Assembly (NCBI GenBank): GCA_958496175.1
Contig: OY292280.1
Span: forward strand, 22,444,001-22,508,000
Source of the DNA: Sisyra terminalis
Lineage: Eukaryota > Arthropoda > Insecta > Neuroptera > Sisyridae
DNA: 64,000 nucleotides
Direction: 5' to 3'
The notes beneath the pieces were generated by a model. That model searched no databases, was not told the DNA's origin, and saw nothing but the letters and a program-made list of their open reading frames with translations. The position numbers and the translations under genes are program-made. Numbering within the stretch: the stretch's first letter is position 1; the number at the start of each line of letters is the position of its first letter. This document shows, piece after piece, positions 24,789-37,788 of this stretch.

Positions 24789-26715
24789 CTATGCCAAAAA
24801 TAAAAAGCATTTGTTACGTATATATTTGGAAAATTGAAACTGGAAATTAAATTGTTGAAAGTCTAAGCGAAAAAATTCGACTGATATTGGGTCACTTAAA
24901 GAAGGTGACTTTTCATTATGAGGTCTAGTTTTCTCAACGGATTTTGAATTAAGGCTATCAAGTGAAATATAATAGGAAAAAAATTTTGTCCTGTGAGCCA
25001 AAAGACACCCGCAATATCGTTTCATACTTTCAAAAAGGACAATTTTTTAATGCATAAAAAGGACATAAGGGATGTTTTCCTCACTAAATTAAAGTTGAAT
25101 ATTATAAACTAAACCATTCTTAACCACTATGCAAAAAATAAAAAGCATTTGTTACGTATATCTTTGGAAAATTGAAACTGGAAATTAAATTGATGAAAGT
25201 CAATGCGAAAAAATTCGACTGATATTGGGTCATTTAAAGAAGGTGACTTTTCATTATGAGGTCTAGTTTTCTCAACGGATTCTGAATTAAGGCAATCAAG
25301 TGAAATATAATAGGAAAACAATTTTGTCCTGTGTGCCAAAAGACACCCGCAATATCGATTCATACTTTCAAAAAGGACAATTTTTTAATGCATAAAAAGG
25401 ACATAAGGGATGTTTTCCTCACTAAATTAAAGTTGAATATTATAAACTAAACCATTCTTAACCACTATGCTAAAAATAAAAAGCATTTGTTACGTACATT
25501 TTTGGAAAATTGAAACTGGAAATTAAATTGATGAAAGTCTATGCGAAAAAATTCGACTGATATTGGGTCATTTAAAGAAGGTGACTTTTCATTATGAGGA
25601 CTAGTTTTCTCAACGGATTCTGAATTAAGGCTATCAAGTGAAATATAATAGGAAAAAAATTTTGTCCTGTGTGCCAAAAGACACCCGCAATATCGTTTCA
25701 TACTTTCAAAAAGGACAATTTTTTAATGCATAAAAAGGACATAAGGGATGTTTTCCTCACTAAATTAAAGTTGAATATTATAAACTAAACCATTCTTAAC
25801 CCCTATGCAAAAAATAAAAAGCATTTGTTACGTATATATTTGGAAAATTGAAACTGGAAATTAAATTGTTGAAAGTCTAAGCGAAAAAATTCGACTGATA
25901 TTGGGTCACTTAAAGAAGGTGACTTTTCATTATGAGGTCTAGTTTTCTCAACGGATTTTGAATTAAGGCTATCAAGTGAAATATAATAGGAAAAAAATTT
26001 TGTCCTGTGTGCCAAAAGACACCCGCAATATCGTTTCATACTTTCAAAAAGGACAATTTTTTAATGCATAAAAAGGACATAAGGGATGTTTTCCTCACTA
26101 AATTAAAGTTGAATATTATAAACTAAACCATTCTTAACCACTATGCAAAAAATAAAAAGCATTTGTTACGTATATCTTTGGAAAATTGAAACTGGAAATT
26201 AAATTGATGAAAGTCAATGCGAAAAAATTCGACTGATATTGGGTCATTTAAAGAAGGTGACTTTTCATTATGAGGTCTAGTTTTCTCAACGGATTCTGAA
26301 TTAAGGCAATCAAGTGAAATATAATAGGAAAACAATTTTGTCCTGTGTGCCCAAAGACACCCGCAATATCGATTCATACTTTCAAAAAGGACAATTTTTT
26401 AATGCATAAAAAGGACATAAGGGATGTTTTCCTCACTAAATTAAAGTTGAATATTATAAACTAAACCATTCTTAACCACTATGCTAAAAATAAAAAGCAT
26501 TTGTTACGTACATTTTTGGAAAATTGAAACTGGAAATTAAATTGATGAAAGTCTATGCGAAAAAATTCGACTGATATTGGGTCATTTAAAGAAGGTGACT
26601 TTTCATTATGAGGTCTAGTTTTCTCAACGGATTCTGAATTAAGGCCATCATGTGAAATATAATAGGAAATCAATTTTGTCCTGTGTGCCAAAAGACACCC
26701 GCAATATCGTTTCAA
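24789..26715. repeat. Trimeric higher-order repeat, period 1,014 bp
   Basis: Three consecutive monomers (24789, 25127, 25465) recur in the same order at 25803, 26141 and 26479. Shared rare markers are cttaacccctatgc and gtatatatttgg in the first, aatatcgattcatac and ggcaatcaag in the second, and actatgctaaaaat with gtacatttttgg in the third. The offset is exactly 1,014 bp. The third monomer of the second unit has diverged over its right part (gaggtctag, aaggccatcatg), so the duplication ends there. Confidence 0.8.
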
Positions 26716-29700
26716 ACTTTCAAAAAGGACAATTTTCTATTGCATAAAAAGGACATAAGGGATGTTTTCCTTCACTAAATTTAAGTTGAATATTATAAAT
26801 TAAACCATTCTTAACCACTATGCAAAAAATAAAAAGCATTTGTTACGTACATTTTTGGAAAATTGAAACTGGAAATTAAATTGATGAAAGTCAATGCGAA
26901 AAAATTCGACTGATATTGGGTCATTTAAAGTAGGTGACTTTTCATTATGAGGTCTAGTTTTCTCAACGGATTCTGAATTAAGGCAATCAAGTGAAATATA
27001 ATAGGAAAACAATTTTGTCCTGTGTGCCAAAAGACACCCGCAATATCGTTTCAAACTTTCAAAAAGGACAATTTTCTAATGCATAAAAAGGACATAAGGG
27101 ATGTTTTCCTCACTAAATTAAAGTTGAATATTATAAACCAAACCATTCTTAACCACTATGCAAAAATAATAAGCATTTGTAACGTATATCTTTGAAAAAT
27201 TGAAACTGGAAATTAAATTGATGAAAGTCTATGCGAAAAAATTCGACTGATATTGGGTCATTTAAAGAAGGTGACTTTTCATTATGAGGTCTAGTTTTCT
27301 CAACGGATTTTGAATTAAGGCTATCAAGTGAAATATAATAGGAAAAAAATTTTGTCCTGTGTGCCAAAAGACACCCGCAATATCGTTTCATACTTTCAAA
27401 AAGGACAATTTTTTAATGCATAAAAAGGACATAAGGGATGTTTTCCTCACTAAATTAAAGTAGAATAATATAAACTAAACCATTCTTAACCACTATGCAA
27501 AATATAAAAAGCATTTGTTACGTACATTTTTGGAAAATTGAAACTGGAAATTAAATTGATGAAAGTCTATGCGAAAAAATTCGACTGATATTGGGTCATT
27601 TAAAGAAGGTGACTTTTCATTATGAGGTCTAGTTTTCTCAACGGATTCTGAATTAAGGCAATCAAGTGAAATATAATAGGAAAACAATTTTGTCCTGTGT
27701 GCCAAAAGACACCCGCAATATCGTTTCAAACTTTCAAAAAGGACAATTTTCAAATGCATAAAAAGGACATAAGGGATGTTTTCCTCACTAAATTAAAGTT
27801 GAATATTATAAACTAAACCATTCTTAACCACTATGCAAAAATAAAAAGCATTTGTTACGTACATTTTTGGAAAATTGAAACTGGAAATTAAATTGATGAA
27901 AGTCTATGCGAAAAAATTCGACTGATATTGGGTCATTTAAAGAAGGTGACTTTTCATTATGAGGTCTAGTTTTCTCAACGGATTCTGAATTAAGGCTATA
28001 AAGTGAAATATAATAGGAAAACAATTTTGCCCTGTGTGCCAAAAGACACCCGCAATATCGTTTCAAACTTTCATAAAGGACAATTTTCTAATGCATAAAA
28101 AGGACATAAGGGATGTTTTCCTCACTAAATTAAAGAATAATATTATAAACTAAACCATTCTTAACCACTATGCAAAAAATAAAAAGCATTTGTTACGTAT
28201 ATCTTTGGAAAATTGAAACTGGAAATTAAATTGTTGAAAGTCTAAGCGAAAAAATTCGACTGATATTGGGTCACTTAAAGAAGGAGACTTTTCATTATGA
28301 GGTCTAGTTTTCTCAACGGATTTTGAATTAAGGCTATCAAGTGAAATATAATAGGAAAAAAATTTTGTCCTGTGTGCCAAAAGACACCCGCCATATCGTT
28401 TCAAACTTTCAAAAAGGACAATTTTCTAATGCATAAAAAGGACATAAGGGATGTTTTCCTTCACTAAATTAAAGTTGAATATTATAAACTAAACCATTCT
28501 TAACCACTATGCAAAAAATAAAAAGTATTTGTCACGTACATCTTTGGAAAATTGAAACTGGAAATTAAATTGATGAAAGTCTATGCGAAAAAATTCGACT
28601 GATATTGGGTCATTTAAAGAAGGTGACTTTTCATTATGAGGTCTAGTTTTCTCAACGGATTCTGAATTAAGGCTATAAAGTGAAATATAATAGGAAATCA
28701 ATTTTGTCCTGTGTGCCAAAAGACACCCGCAATATCGTTTCAAACATTCAAAAAGGACAATTTTCAAATGCATAAAAAGGACATAAGGGATGTTTTCCTC
28801 ACTAAATTAAAGCAGAATATTATAAACTAAACCATTCTTAACCACTATGCAAAAAATAAAAAGCATTTGTTACGTACATCTTGGGAAAATTGAAACTGGA
28901 AATTAAATTGATGAAAGTCTATGCGAAAAAATTCGACTGATATTGGGTCATTTAAAGAAGGTGACTTTTCATTATGAGGTCTAGTTTTCGCAACGGATTC
29001 TGAATTAAGGCTATCAAGTGAAATATAAAAGGAAAAAAATTTTGTCCTGTGTGCCAAAAGACACCCGCAATAACGTTTCAAACTTTCAAAAAGGACAATC
29101 TTCTAATGCATATAAAGGACATAAGGGATGTTTTCCTTCTCTAAATTAAAGTAGAATATTATAAACTAATCCATTGTTAACCACTATGCAAAAAATAAAA
29201 AGCATTTGTTTCGTATATCTTTGGAAAATTGAAACTGGAAATTAAATTGATGAAAGTCTATGCGAAAAAATTCGACTGATATTGGGTCATTTAAAGAAGG
29301 TGACTTTTCATTATGAGGTCTAGTTTTCTCAACGGATTCTGAATTAAGGCTATCAAGTGAAATATAAAAGGAAAAAATTTTGTCCTGTGTGCCAATAGAC
29401 ACCCGCAATATCGTTTCAAACTTTCAAAAAGGACAATTTTCTAATGCATATAAAGGACATATGGGATGTTTTCCTTCACTAAATTAAAGTAGAATATTAT
29501 AAACTAAACCATTCTTAACCTCTATGCAATAAATAAAAAGCATTTGTTTCGTATATCTTTGGAAAATTGAAACTGGAAATTAAATTGTTGAAAGTCTATG
29601 CGAAAAAATTCGACTGATATTGGGTCATTTAAAGAAGGTGACTTTTCATTATGAGGTCTAGTTTTCTCATCGGATTTTGAATTAAGGCTATCAAGTGAAA

Positions 29701-30874
29701 TATAATGTGAAAAAAATTTTGTCCTGTGTGCCAAAAGACACCCGCAATATCGTTTCAAACGTTCAAAAAGGACAATTTTCTAATGCATAAAACGGACATA
29801 AGGGATGTTTTCCTCTCTAAATTAAAGTAGAATATTATAAACTAAACCATTCTTAACCACTATGCAAAAAATAAAAAGCATTTGTTACGTATATCTTTGG
29901 AAAATTGAAACTGGAAATTAAATTGATGAAAGTCTATGCGAAAAAATTCGACTGATATTGGGTCATTTAAAGAAGGTGACTTTTCATTATGAGGTCTAGT
30001 TTTCTCAACGGATTCTGAATTAAGGCTATCAAGTGAAATATAATAGGAAATCTATTTTGTCCTGTGTGCCAAAAGACTCCCGCAATATCGTTTCAAACTT
30101 TCAAAAAGGACAATTTTCTAATGCATAAAAAGGACATAAGGGATGTTTTCCTCACTAAATTAAAGTAGAATATTATAAACTAAACCATTCTTAACCACTA
30201 TGCAAAAAATAAAATGCATTTGTTACGTATATCTTTGGAAAATTGGAACTGGAAATTAAATTGATGAAAGTCTATGCGAAAAAATTCGACTGATATTGGA
30301 TCATTTAAAGAAGGTGACTTTTCATTATGAGGTCTAGTTTTCTCAACGGATTTTGAATTAAGGCTATCAAGTGAAATATAATAGGAAAAAATTTTTGTCC
30401 TGTGTGCCAAAAGACACCCGCAATATCGTTTCATACTTTCAAAAAGGACAATTTTTTAATGCATAAAAAGGACATAAGGGATGTTTTCCTCACTAAATTA
30501 AAGTTTAATATTATAAACTAAACCATTCTTAACCACTATGCAAAAAATAAAAAGCATTTGTTACGTATATCTTTGGAAAATTGAAACTGGAAATTAAATT
30601 GTTGAAAGTCTATGCGAAAAAATTCGACTGATATTGGGTCATTTAAAGAAGGTGACTTTTCATTATGAGGTCTAGTTTTCTCAACGGATTCTGAATTAAG
30701 GCTATCAAGTGAAATATAATGTGAAAAAATATTTGTCCTGTGGGCCAAAAGACACCCGCAATATCGTTTCAAACTTTCAAATAGGAAAATTTTCTAATGC
30801 ATAAGAAGGACATAAGGGATGTTTTCCTCACTAAATTAAAGTTTAATATTATAAACTAAACCATTCTTAACCAC

Positions 30875-31553
30875 TATGCAAAAAATAAAAAGCATTTGTT
30901 ACGTATATCTTTGGAAAATTGAAACTGGAAATTAAATTGTTGAAAGTCTATGCGAAAAAATTCGACTGATATTGGGTCATTTAAAGAAGGTGACTTTTCA
31001 TTATGAGGTCTAGTTTTCTCAACGGATTCTGAATTAAGGCTATCAAGTGAAATATAAAAGGAAAAAAAATTTTGTCCTGTGTGCCAAAAGACACCCGCAA
31101 TAACGTTTCAAACTTTCAAAAAGGACAATTTTCTAATGCATATAATGGACATAAGGGATGTTTTCCTTCACTAAATTAAAGTTGAATATTATAAACTAAA
31201 CCATTCTTAACCACTATGCCAAAAATAAAATGCATTTGTTACGTATATCTTTGGAAAATTGAAACTGGAAATTAAATTGTTGAAAGTCTATGCGAAAAAA
31301 TTCGACTGATATTGGGTCATTTAAAGAAGGTGACTTTTCATTATGAGGTCTAGTTTTCTCAACGGATTCTGAATTAAGGCTATCAAGTGAAATATAAAAG
31401 GAAAAAAAATTTTGTCCTGTGTGCCAAAAGACACCCGCAATAACGTTTCAAACTTTCAAAAAGGACAATTTTCTAATGCATATAAAGGACATAAGGGATG
31501 TTTTCCTTCACTAAATTAAAGTAGAATATTATAAACTAAACCATTCTTAACCA
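30875..31553. repeat. Adjacent duplicated variant monomers in array 2
   Basis: Two consecutive monomers share a private signature: aatataaaaggaaaaaaaattttg and cgcaataacgtttc. They also share catataa in place of cataaaa in the linker. The long A tract breaks the minus-strand frame in both. This looks like a single-monomer duplication. Confidence 0.6.
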
Positions 31554-33586
31554 CTATGCAAAAAATAATAAGCATTTGTTACGTATATCTTTGGAAAATT
31601 GAAACTGGAAATTAAATTGATGAAAGTCTATGCGAAAAAATTCGACCGATATTGGGTCATTTAATGAAGGTGACTTTTCATTATGAGGTCTAGTTTTCTC
31701 AACGGATTCTGAATTAAGGCTATCAAGTGAAATATAATAGGAAATCAATTTTGTCCTGTGTGCCAAAAGACACCCGCAATATCGTTTCAAACTTTCAAAA
31801 AGGACAATTTTCTAATGCATAAAAAGGACATAAGGGATGTTTTCCTCACTAAATTAAAGTAGAATATTATAAACTAAACCATTCTTATCCACTATGCCAA
31901 AAATAAAAAGCATTTGTTACGTATATCTTTTGAAAATTGAAACTGGAAATTAAATTGATGAAAGTCTATGCGAAAAAATTCGACCGATATTGGGTCATTT
32001 AAAGAAGGTGACTTTTCATTATGAGGTCTAGTTTTCTCAACGGATTCTGAATTAAGGCTATCAAGTGAAATATAATAGGAAATCAATTTTGTCCTGTGTG
32101 CCAAAAGACACCCGCAATATCGTTTCAAACTTTCAAAGAGGACAATTTTCTAATGCATAAAAAGGACATAAGGGATGATTTCCTTCACTAAATTAAAGTA
32201 GAATATTATAAACTAAACCATTCTTAACCACTATGCAAAAAATAAAAAGCATTTGTTACGTATATCTTTGGAAAATTGAAACTGGAAATTAAATTGATGA
32301 AAGTCTATGCGAAAAAATTCGACTGATATTGGGTCATTTAAAGAAGGTGACTTTTCATTATGAGGTCTAGTTTTCTCAACGGATTCAGAATTAAGGCTAT
32401 CAAGTGAAATATAATAGGAAATCAATTTTGTCCTGTGTGCCAAAAGACACCCGCAATATCGTTTCAAACTTTCAAAAAGGACAATTTTCTAATGCATAAA
32501 AAGGACATAAGGGATGATTTCCTTCACTAAATTAAAGTAGAATATTATAAACTAAACCATTCTTAACCACTATGCAAAAAATAAAAAGCATTTGTTACGT
32601 ATATCTTTGGAAAATTGAAACTGGAAATTAAATTGATGAAAGTCTATGCGAAAAAATTCGACTGATATTGGGTCATTTAAAGAAGGTGACTTTTCATTAT
32701 GAGGTCTAGTTTTCTCAACGGATTCTGAATTAAGGCTATCAAGTGAAATATAATAGGAAATCAATTTTGTCCTGTGTGCCAAAAGACACCCGCAATATCG
32801 TTTCAAACTTTCAAAAAGGACAATTTTCTAATGCATAAAAAGGACATAAGGGATGTTTTCCTTCACTAAATTAAAGTAGAATATTATAAACTAAACCATT
32901 CTTAACCACTTTGCAAAAAATAAAAAGCATTTGTTACGAATATCTTTGGAAAATTTAAACTGGAAATTAAATTGATGAAAGTCTATGCGAAAAAATTCGA
33001 CTGATATTGGGTCATTTAAAGAAGGTGACTTTTCATTATGAGGTCGAGTTTTCTCAACGGATTCTGAATAAAGGCTATCAAGTGAAATATAATAGGAAAT
33101 CAATTTTGTCCTGTGTGCCAAAAGACACCCGCAATATCGTTTCAAACTTTCAAAAAGGACAATTTTCTAATGCATAAAAAGGACATAAGGGATGATTTCC
33201 TTCACTAAATTAAAGTAGAATATTATAAACTAAACCATTCTTAACCACTATGCAAAAAATAAAAAGCATTTGTTTCGTATATCTTTGGAAAATTGAAACT
33301 GGAAATTAAATTGATGAAAGTCTATGCGAAAAAATTCGACTGATATTGGGTCATTTAAAGAAGGTGACTTTTCATTATGAGGTCTAGTTTTCTCAACGGA
33401 TTCTGAATTAAGGCTATCAAGTGAAATATAATAGGAAATCAATTTTGTCCTGTGTGCCAAAAGACACCCGCAATATCGATTCAAACTTTCAAAAAGGACA
33501 ATTTTCTAATGCATAAAAAGGACATAAGGGATGTTTTCCTTCACTAAATTAAAGTAGAATATTATAAACTAAACCATTCTTAACCA

Positions 33587-33924
33587 CTATGCAAAAAATA
33601 AAAAGCATTTGTTACGTATATCTTAGGAAAATTGAAACTGGAAATTAAATTGATGAAAGTCTATGCGAAAAAATTCGACTGATATTGGGTCATTTAAAGA
33701 AGGTGACTTTTCATTATGAGGTCTAGTTTTCTCAACGGATTCTGAATTAAGGCTATCAAGTGAAATATAATAGGAAATCAATTTTGTCCTGTGTGCCAAA
33801 AGACACCCGCAATATCGTTTCAAACTTTCAAAAAGGACAATTTTCTAATGCATAAAAAGGACATAAGGGATGTTTTCCTCACTAAATTAAAGTAGAATAT
33901 TATAAACTAAACCATTCTTATCCA
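33587..33924. repeat. Extra monomer absent from the later macro-unit arrays
   Basis: In array 2 the monomer with frame at 33248 (cattcttaaccac, gtttcgtatatc) is followed by this one (atcttaggaaaat) and then by the one at 33925 (cttatccac, gttatgtatatc). In arrays 3 and 4 the homologues of 33248 and 33925 are adjacent (47569 then 47908; 61552 then 61891), so one unit of 338 bp is missing there. The offset between copies changes from 14,321 to 13,983 bp across this point. Confidence 0.85.
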
Positions 33925-35323
33925 CTATGCAAAAAATAAAAAGCATTTGTTATGTATATCTTTGGAAAATTGAAACTGGAAATTAAATTGATGAAAGTCT
34001 ATGCGAAAAAATTCGACTGATATTGGGTCATTTAAAGAAGGTGACTTTTCATTATGAGGTCTAGTTTTCTCAACGGATTTAGAATTAAGGCTATCAAGTG
34101 AAATATAATAGGAAATCAATTTTGTCCTGTGTGCCAAAAGACACCCGCAATATCGTTTCAAACTTTCAAAAAGGACAATTTTCTAATGCATAAAAAGGAC
34201 ATAAGGGATGTTTTCCTCACTAAATTAAAGTAGAATATTATAAACTAAACCATTCTTATCCACTATGCAAAAAATAAAAAGCATTTGTTACGTATATCTT
34301 TGGAAAATAGAAACTGGAAATTAAATTGATGAAAGTCTATGCGAAAAAATTCGACTGATATTGGGTCATTTAAAGAAGGGGACTTTTCATTATGAGGTCT
34401 AGTTTTCTCAACGGATTTAGAATTAAGGCTATCAAGTGAAATATAATGTGAAAAAAATTTTGTCCTGTGTGCCAAAAGACACCCGCAATATCGTTTCAAA
34501 CTTTCAAGAAGGACAATTTTCTAATGCATAAAAAGGACATAAGGGATGTTTTCCTTCACTAAATTAAAGTATATTATAAACTAATCCATTCTTAACCACT
34601 ATGCAAAAAATAAAAAGCATTTGTTGGAAAACTTTTAGGTCCTTGATCCTTTTTTTCAAGAAAACAAATTTGTATTTAAATAGCATTAGCTAGCACAATA
34701 GGTGAATTTTAAATATCGAAAAAACCATTAACGATATCGAAAACTTTAGGTTTTATTGGATTTTTGTTTCGATCGTAACGTAATATAGCTATGGTGTGAA
34801 TTTCATCGAGAAATTCGACAAACATTTTTTTGAAAAAAGTCGACGTACATTTGGTCGACGAAATAAAATTTCTCTGAAGTGAAAAAAAAAGTTTTTCCCC
34901 TTAAGCTTTTCCGGGACCAAATTTATACCATCGATAGAGTAATTCAAGCGCTATCGAATGAGCCTACTATCGTTAACCTACGATCGATAGTTATCGCTAC
35001 AAATGGCTTTGAAGTTGGAAAAAGTGAAAAAAATCGCCAATTTAGGCCTATTTTTGGGATTCTTCAGAATTTCTGCCGAAAAATTTTCGCCAAAAAAATG
35101 AAAAATTGTATAATTAAAAATGATTTTTAGGCTTCTCGGAGCGTAACTAAGCCCTTCCCGAAATCCCATTTCACTAAATTCGAAAATTCGAGGTCCCCCC
35201 CCCCAAAGAAAAAAACCGAAAAAATTGACTTCAGGATATGTTTTTTAGGCCTCCCGTGACGTAACTAAGCCATTCCCAGAGTCCTACATCCCGAAATTCG
35301 AAAATTCGGTAATTTTTCGGGAA

Positions 35324-35381
35324 TGACGTCATTGGGTGGCGACGTATGTGTGACGTCATATATATGAAAAGAGTGACGTCA
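35324..35381. promoter_or_regulatory. TGACGTCA triplet in module A
   Basis: TGACGTCA occurs at 35,324-35,331, 35,351-35,358 and 35,374-35,381, with the same spacing as in spacer 1. CRE/ATF-type consensus; binding is not demonstrated. Confidence 0.5.
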
Positions 35382-35568
35382 CAAACCTTTGAGCAAAAAT
35401 AAAATGAAAAATATATAGCATCATCGATCGATCATTTCGAACCCCGAAAGGTTGGAACTGTTCGATCGAATATTTCGATGATACAATGTCTGGAATGAGG
35501 AATTAATGTTAATTAGATATATTATAAGCTGTAAGGAATAGAAATCAATTATTAGAAATTATAAAAAT

Positions 35569-35650
35569 CCGGGACCAATCGGGATGCGAACCAGGGACCT
35601 CGACTCCGAACAACAGCAACGGCGACCAAGACGACTCGGCTATCAGATGA
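35569..35650 (-). repeat. tRNA-like module, family 1
   Basis: Same sequence as 20,150-20,230: minus-strand A box tagccgagtcg and B-like box ggttcgcatcc. SINE-head-like relic within module A. Confidence 0.5.
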
Positions 35651-37030
35651 TATATGTAAATGACCTTAAAACTCATACATAAACAATTCTTATGAGATTT
35701 TTGGAAAATTGAAAAAAAAATTCGATCGATGGAGTTGGAATTTTCCAAAAATATTTTAACCGCAGCTGCTCCATGTTAAAGTTGGAAAATTTTACTAAAA
35801 ACTTTGCATCACTTTAAGGTCCTTGATCCTTTTTTTCGAAAAAAACAACATTTGTATTTTAAAAGAATTTCTTCAGAAAATTAAAATGTAGGTATATATA
35901 AAAAAAATCGATAAGGAAATCAAAAAGTTAAGATATTTTTCGATATTGTCTTTATCGTATTATTCGATAATCTATCGAAAAATATTGAACTTACCTTACT
36001 TACCTAATCGTTGCATTATCTTAACTTTTCTTTGTATCTTAACTCTGAAATATAAAATTCAGGAGGATGGGTGCGGAAAATCAAATTGAAACATCATGTT
36101 CAATTAACATAAATTTATTAATGATAAATATCAATACTGTTTATAATAAATTACAATATTAGTTTTTCCATTATTACAATAGTTTATATAATTTATGTAA
36201 AAGTATCAATTATTATAATCATATAGAAATATTAAGTTAATTAAATTTTCTTGATTTACAGATATTTTCACTATTTATCACTTAAACCACTTTATAACTT
36301 CACATTCACTGAATTATTAAAACACAATTTACAGCTCTGATTGTTGTAGTAAATCCATTAGTAATTTTCTCGGTAGATATCAATTGTGGAAATGATATCC
36401 TTTATGAATTTGATGGATGATCCTCCAAAGATCCGCATTTATTCCTCAAACGTCCATTCGGAAATGATGAACATCTCAACTCCAATGAATAATTCTCCGT
36501 TGTCATCGGTCAGCTTCTTCTGGAACGAAAAGATCAATAAATAATCAAAAATCAATAATAAAATATTTGGAAGTCTCAAAAGTACAGCGACTTACCAATT
36601 ATTTATCTCCCAACAAGATGATACATTCTTTAGCGCAAAAACAATGTCTTTGTCCTTAGTTTCTTGGTAATTTGGATCTGTAAAAATATATTTTATAATT
36701 ATTTAAACAAATTATACTTTCTAGCTACATTAACATGTATAGGTACTGGGGAACATATAATTTGCATAATGAAAACATTGGTTGCTTCTGCATTTATTAA
36801 CACAAAAGTCACTTCCAATTCTTTTTCATTTACCTATGTAGCATAGATTTAACACTTGTGGGAACGTCACTGGACTTTTTACATTTCACATTAAACATGC
36901 TGTGCAAATTTTTCCATATACAAAGCCCATTGAAGGTATGAAATTGTGCATCAATTTGGAGGCAGATGAAATCATCAAACCCTTCAATATTCAAGTGCTT
37001 CTAACTTCGTCAAATAGGTAAGGGATGACT

Positions 37031-37084
37031 TTGTAGCCGGGCTGATAAGTATGTTGAGGGAACAATCTCCGGGTTCGAACCTTG
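37031..37084 (+). repeat. tRNA-Ser-like module, family 2, shortened
   Basis: On the + strand gtagccgggctg (A-box-like, with G for the conserved A) is followed by ggttcgaacc (B box). The core aacaatctccgggttcgaac equals the 22-kb and 45-kb copies, but about 10 nt between the boxes are missing. A relic, not a functional tRNA. Confidence 0.5.
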
Positions 37085-37221
37085 AAATTGCCATATGAAG
37101 GATATCCGTAGATGGTGTCCGGTCGCTGCTTATTGCTTAAATACATTTCTTACAGTTGTATCTAGCTACTCGAGGACCAATCTTTAAATGGAGTCATCAA
37201 AAAATGAACAAGACCTAACAT

Positions 37222-37468
37222 TTAATTATTTATGTCAATAGGAAATGAGGATTGTTTTCTGATAAATTTGTACAGTACCTGCAGCATTTCTTCGGACGTT
37301 TTCCAGATGATTTTCTGAAAAATAAACGATGGTAAGTGCAAGTGTTTTATTCCTGTAAAAAGTTGTTACTTTCAATTCGAAAAGGTTTGCAACTACCTTT
37401 GGGGCATAGACGGTATAGACCCAAAGAATAATAAGTGTCAATTTCACCAAACAATCGTTCCTATTCAT
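37222..37468 (-). CDS. Candidate two-exon gene for a small secreted peptide
   Basis: Prediction from the sequence only. On the minus strand, exon 1 (37,468 down to 37,397) starts at ATG and reads 24 codons: Met-Asn-Arg-Asn, then a Lys followed by the hydrophobic run LTLIILWVYTVYA, then Pro-Lys. This looks like an N-terminal signal peptide with possible cleavage after Ala. A phase-0 GT follows (gtagtt), and an 82-nt intron-like segment ends in gtttatttttcag. Exon 2 (37,314 down to 37,222) continues in frame for 30 codons, starting KIIWKTSEEML and ending IDINN before TAA. An attaaa sits at the stop. The joined product would be 54 residues with no cysteine in the mature part. An alternative is reading straight through, giving a 77-residue frame. 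I know no family that matches. It could be a chance frame; both full macro-units carry it unchanged, which is weak support because the copies are so young. Confidence 0.3.
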
Positions 37469-37788
37469 AGTAGGTAAGTTTTATTCCGTTTTCACCGGAA
37501 AATATGCAGATTTCTGCTACTCTCCGGAACGATTTACTGGACGGCTATGCTGGAACCGGAGGTTTCGAATTCGATTGGCGAATGAGCCCAATATGTTTTG
37601 CTACCATAATAATTGGTTTTAATTTCTTTTAACTTACGTTGGCTCACATTATCACTTAATAACATGAACCCTCGTTTCCAAATTTTAGCACCATGTGATC
37701 AATCGATCAACGATAGCCTTCGACATTTGGAAATGATTGATTGATCGATCGATGATTTACCTATATGTTTTTCCAATTAAATCATAGT

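Larger units (their letters stand above)
23066..34625. repeat. Satellite array 2 (about 34 monomers)
   Basis: Same 338-339 bp satellite and orientation as array 1. It begins part-way through a monomer, at ttgaatattataaactaaac, after a gradual change from spacer sequence. It ends at gcatttgtt, at the same monomer position as arrays 1, 3 and 4. Local monomer families differ: the left third favours a gaggactag variant and a long aaaaaaatttt tract, the right third a uniform gatgaaagtc type. The last 6-7 monomers match arrays 3 and 4 almost exactly, apart from one additional monomer here. Confidence 0.97.
34626..36840 (+). repeat. Module A, macro-unit 1, first copy
   Basis: Direct-orientation copy of module A following array 2. 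It matches spacer 1 from the first base after the satellite break. It then diverges from the other copies after about 36,630, where it lacks ggcgcagccc and the poly-T region and continues into its own sequence. The exon-like minus-strand blocks are present but altered (ctttatgaatttgatgg and tagtaattttctcgg variants). Confidence 0.8.
36841..37788. repeat. Spacer-2 unique segment
   Basis: The segment after module A carries a diverged copy of the acatgctgtgcaaat module (about 36,895-37,030), a shortened tRNA-Ser-like sequence (37,031-37,084) and the candidate two-exon gene on the minus strand (37,222-37,468). From 37,470 to 37,788 I see no gene, only a GATC/ATCGAT-rich stretch at about 37,695-37,755. 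Confidence 0.6.

Noticed and set aside
36664..36846. 60-codon + strand frame with hydrophobic start
   Set aside because: It begins at a non-ATG codon in AT-rich spacer, and the homologous module A copies do not keep it.
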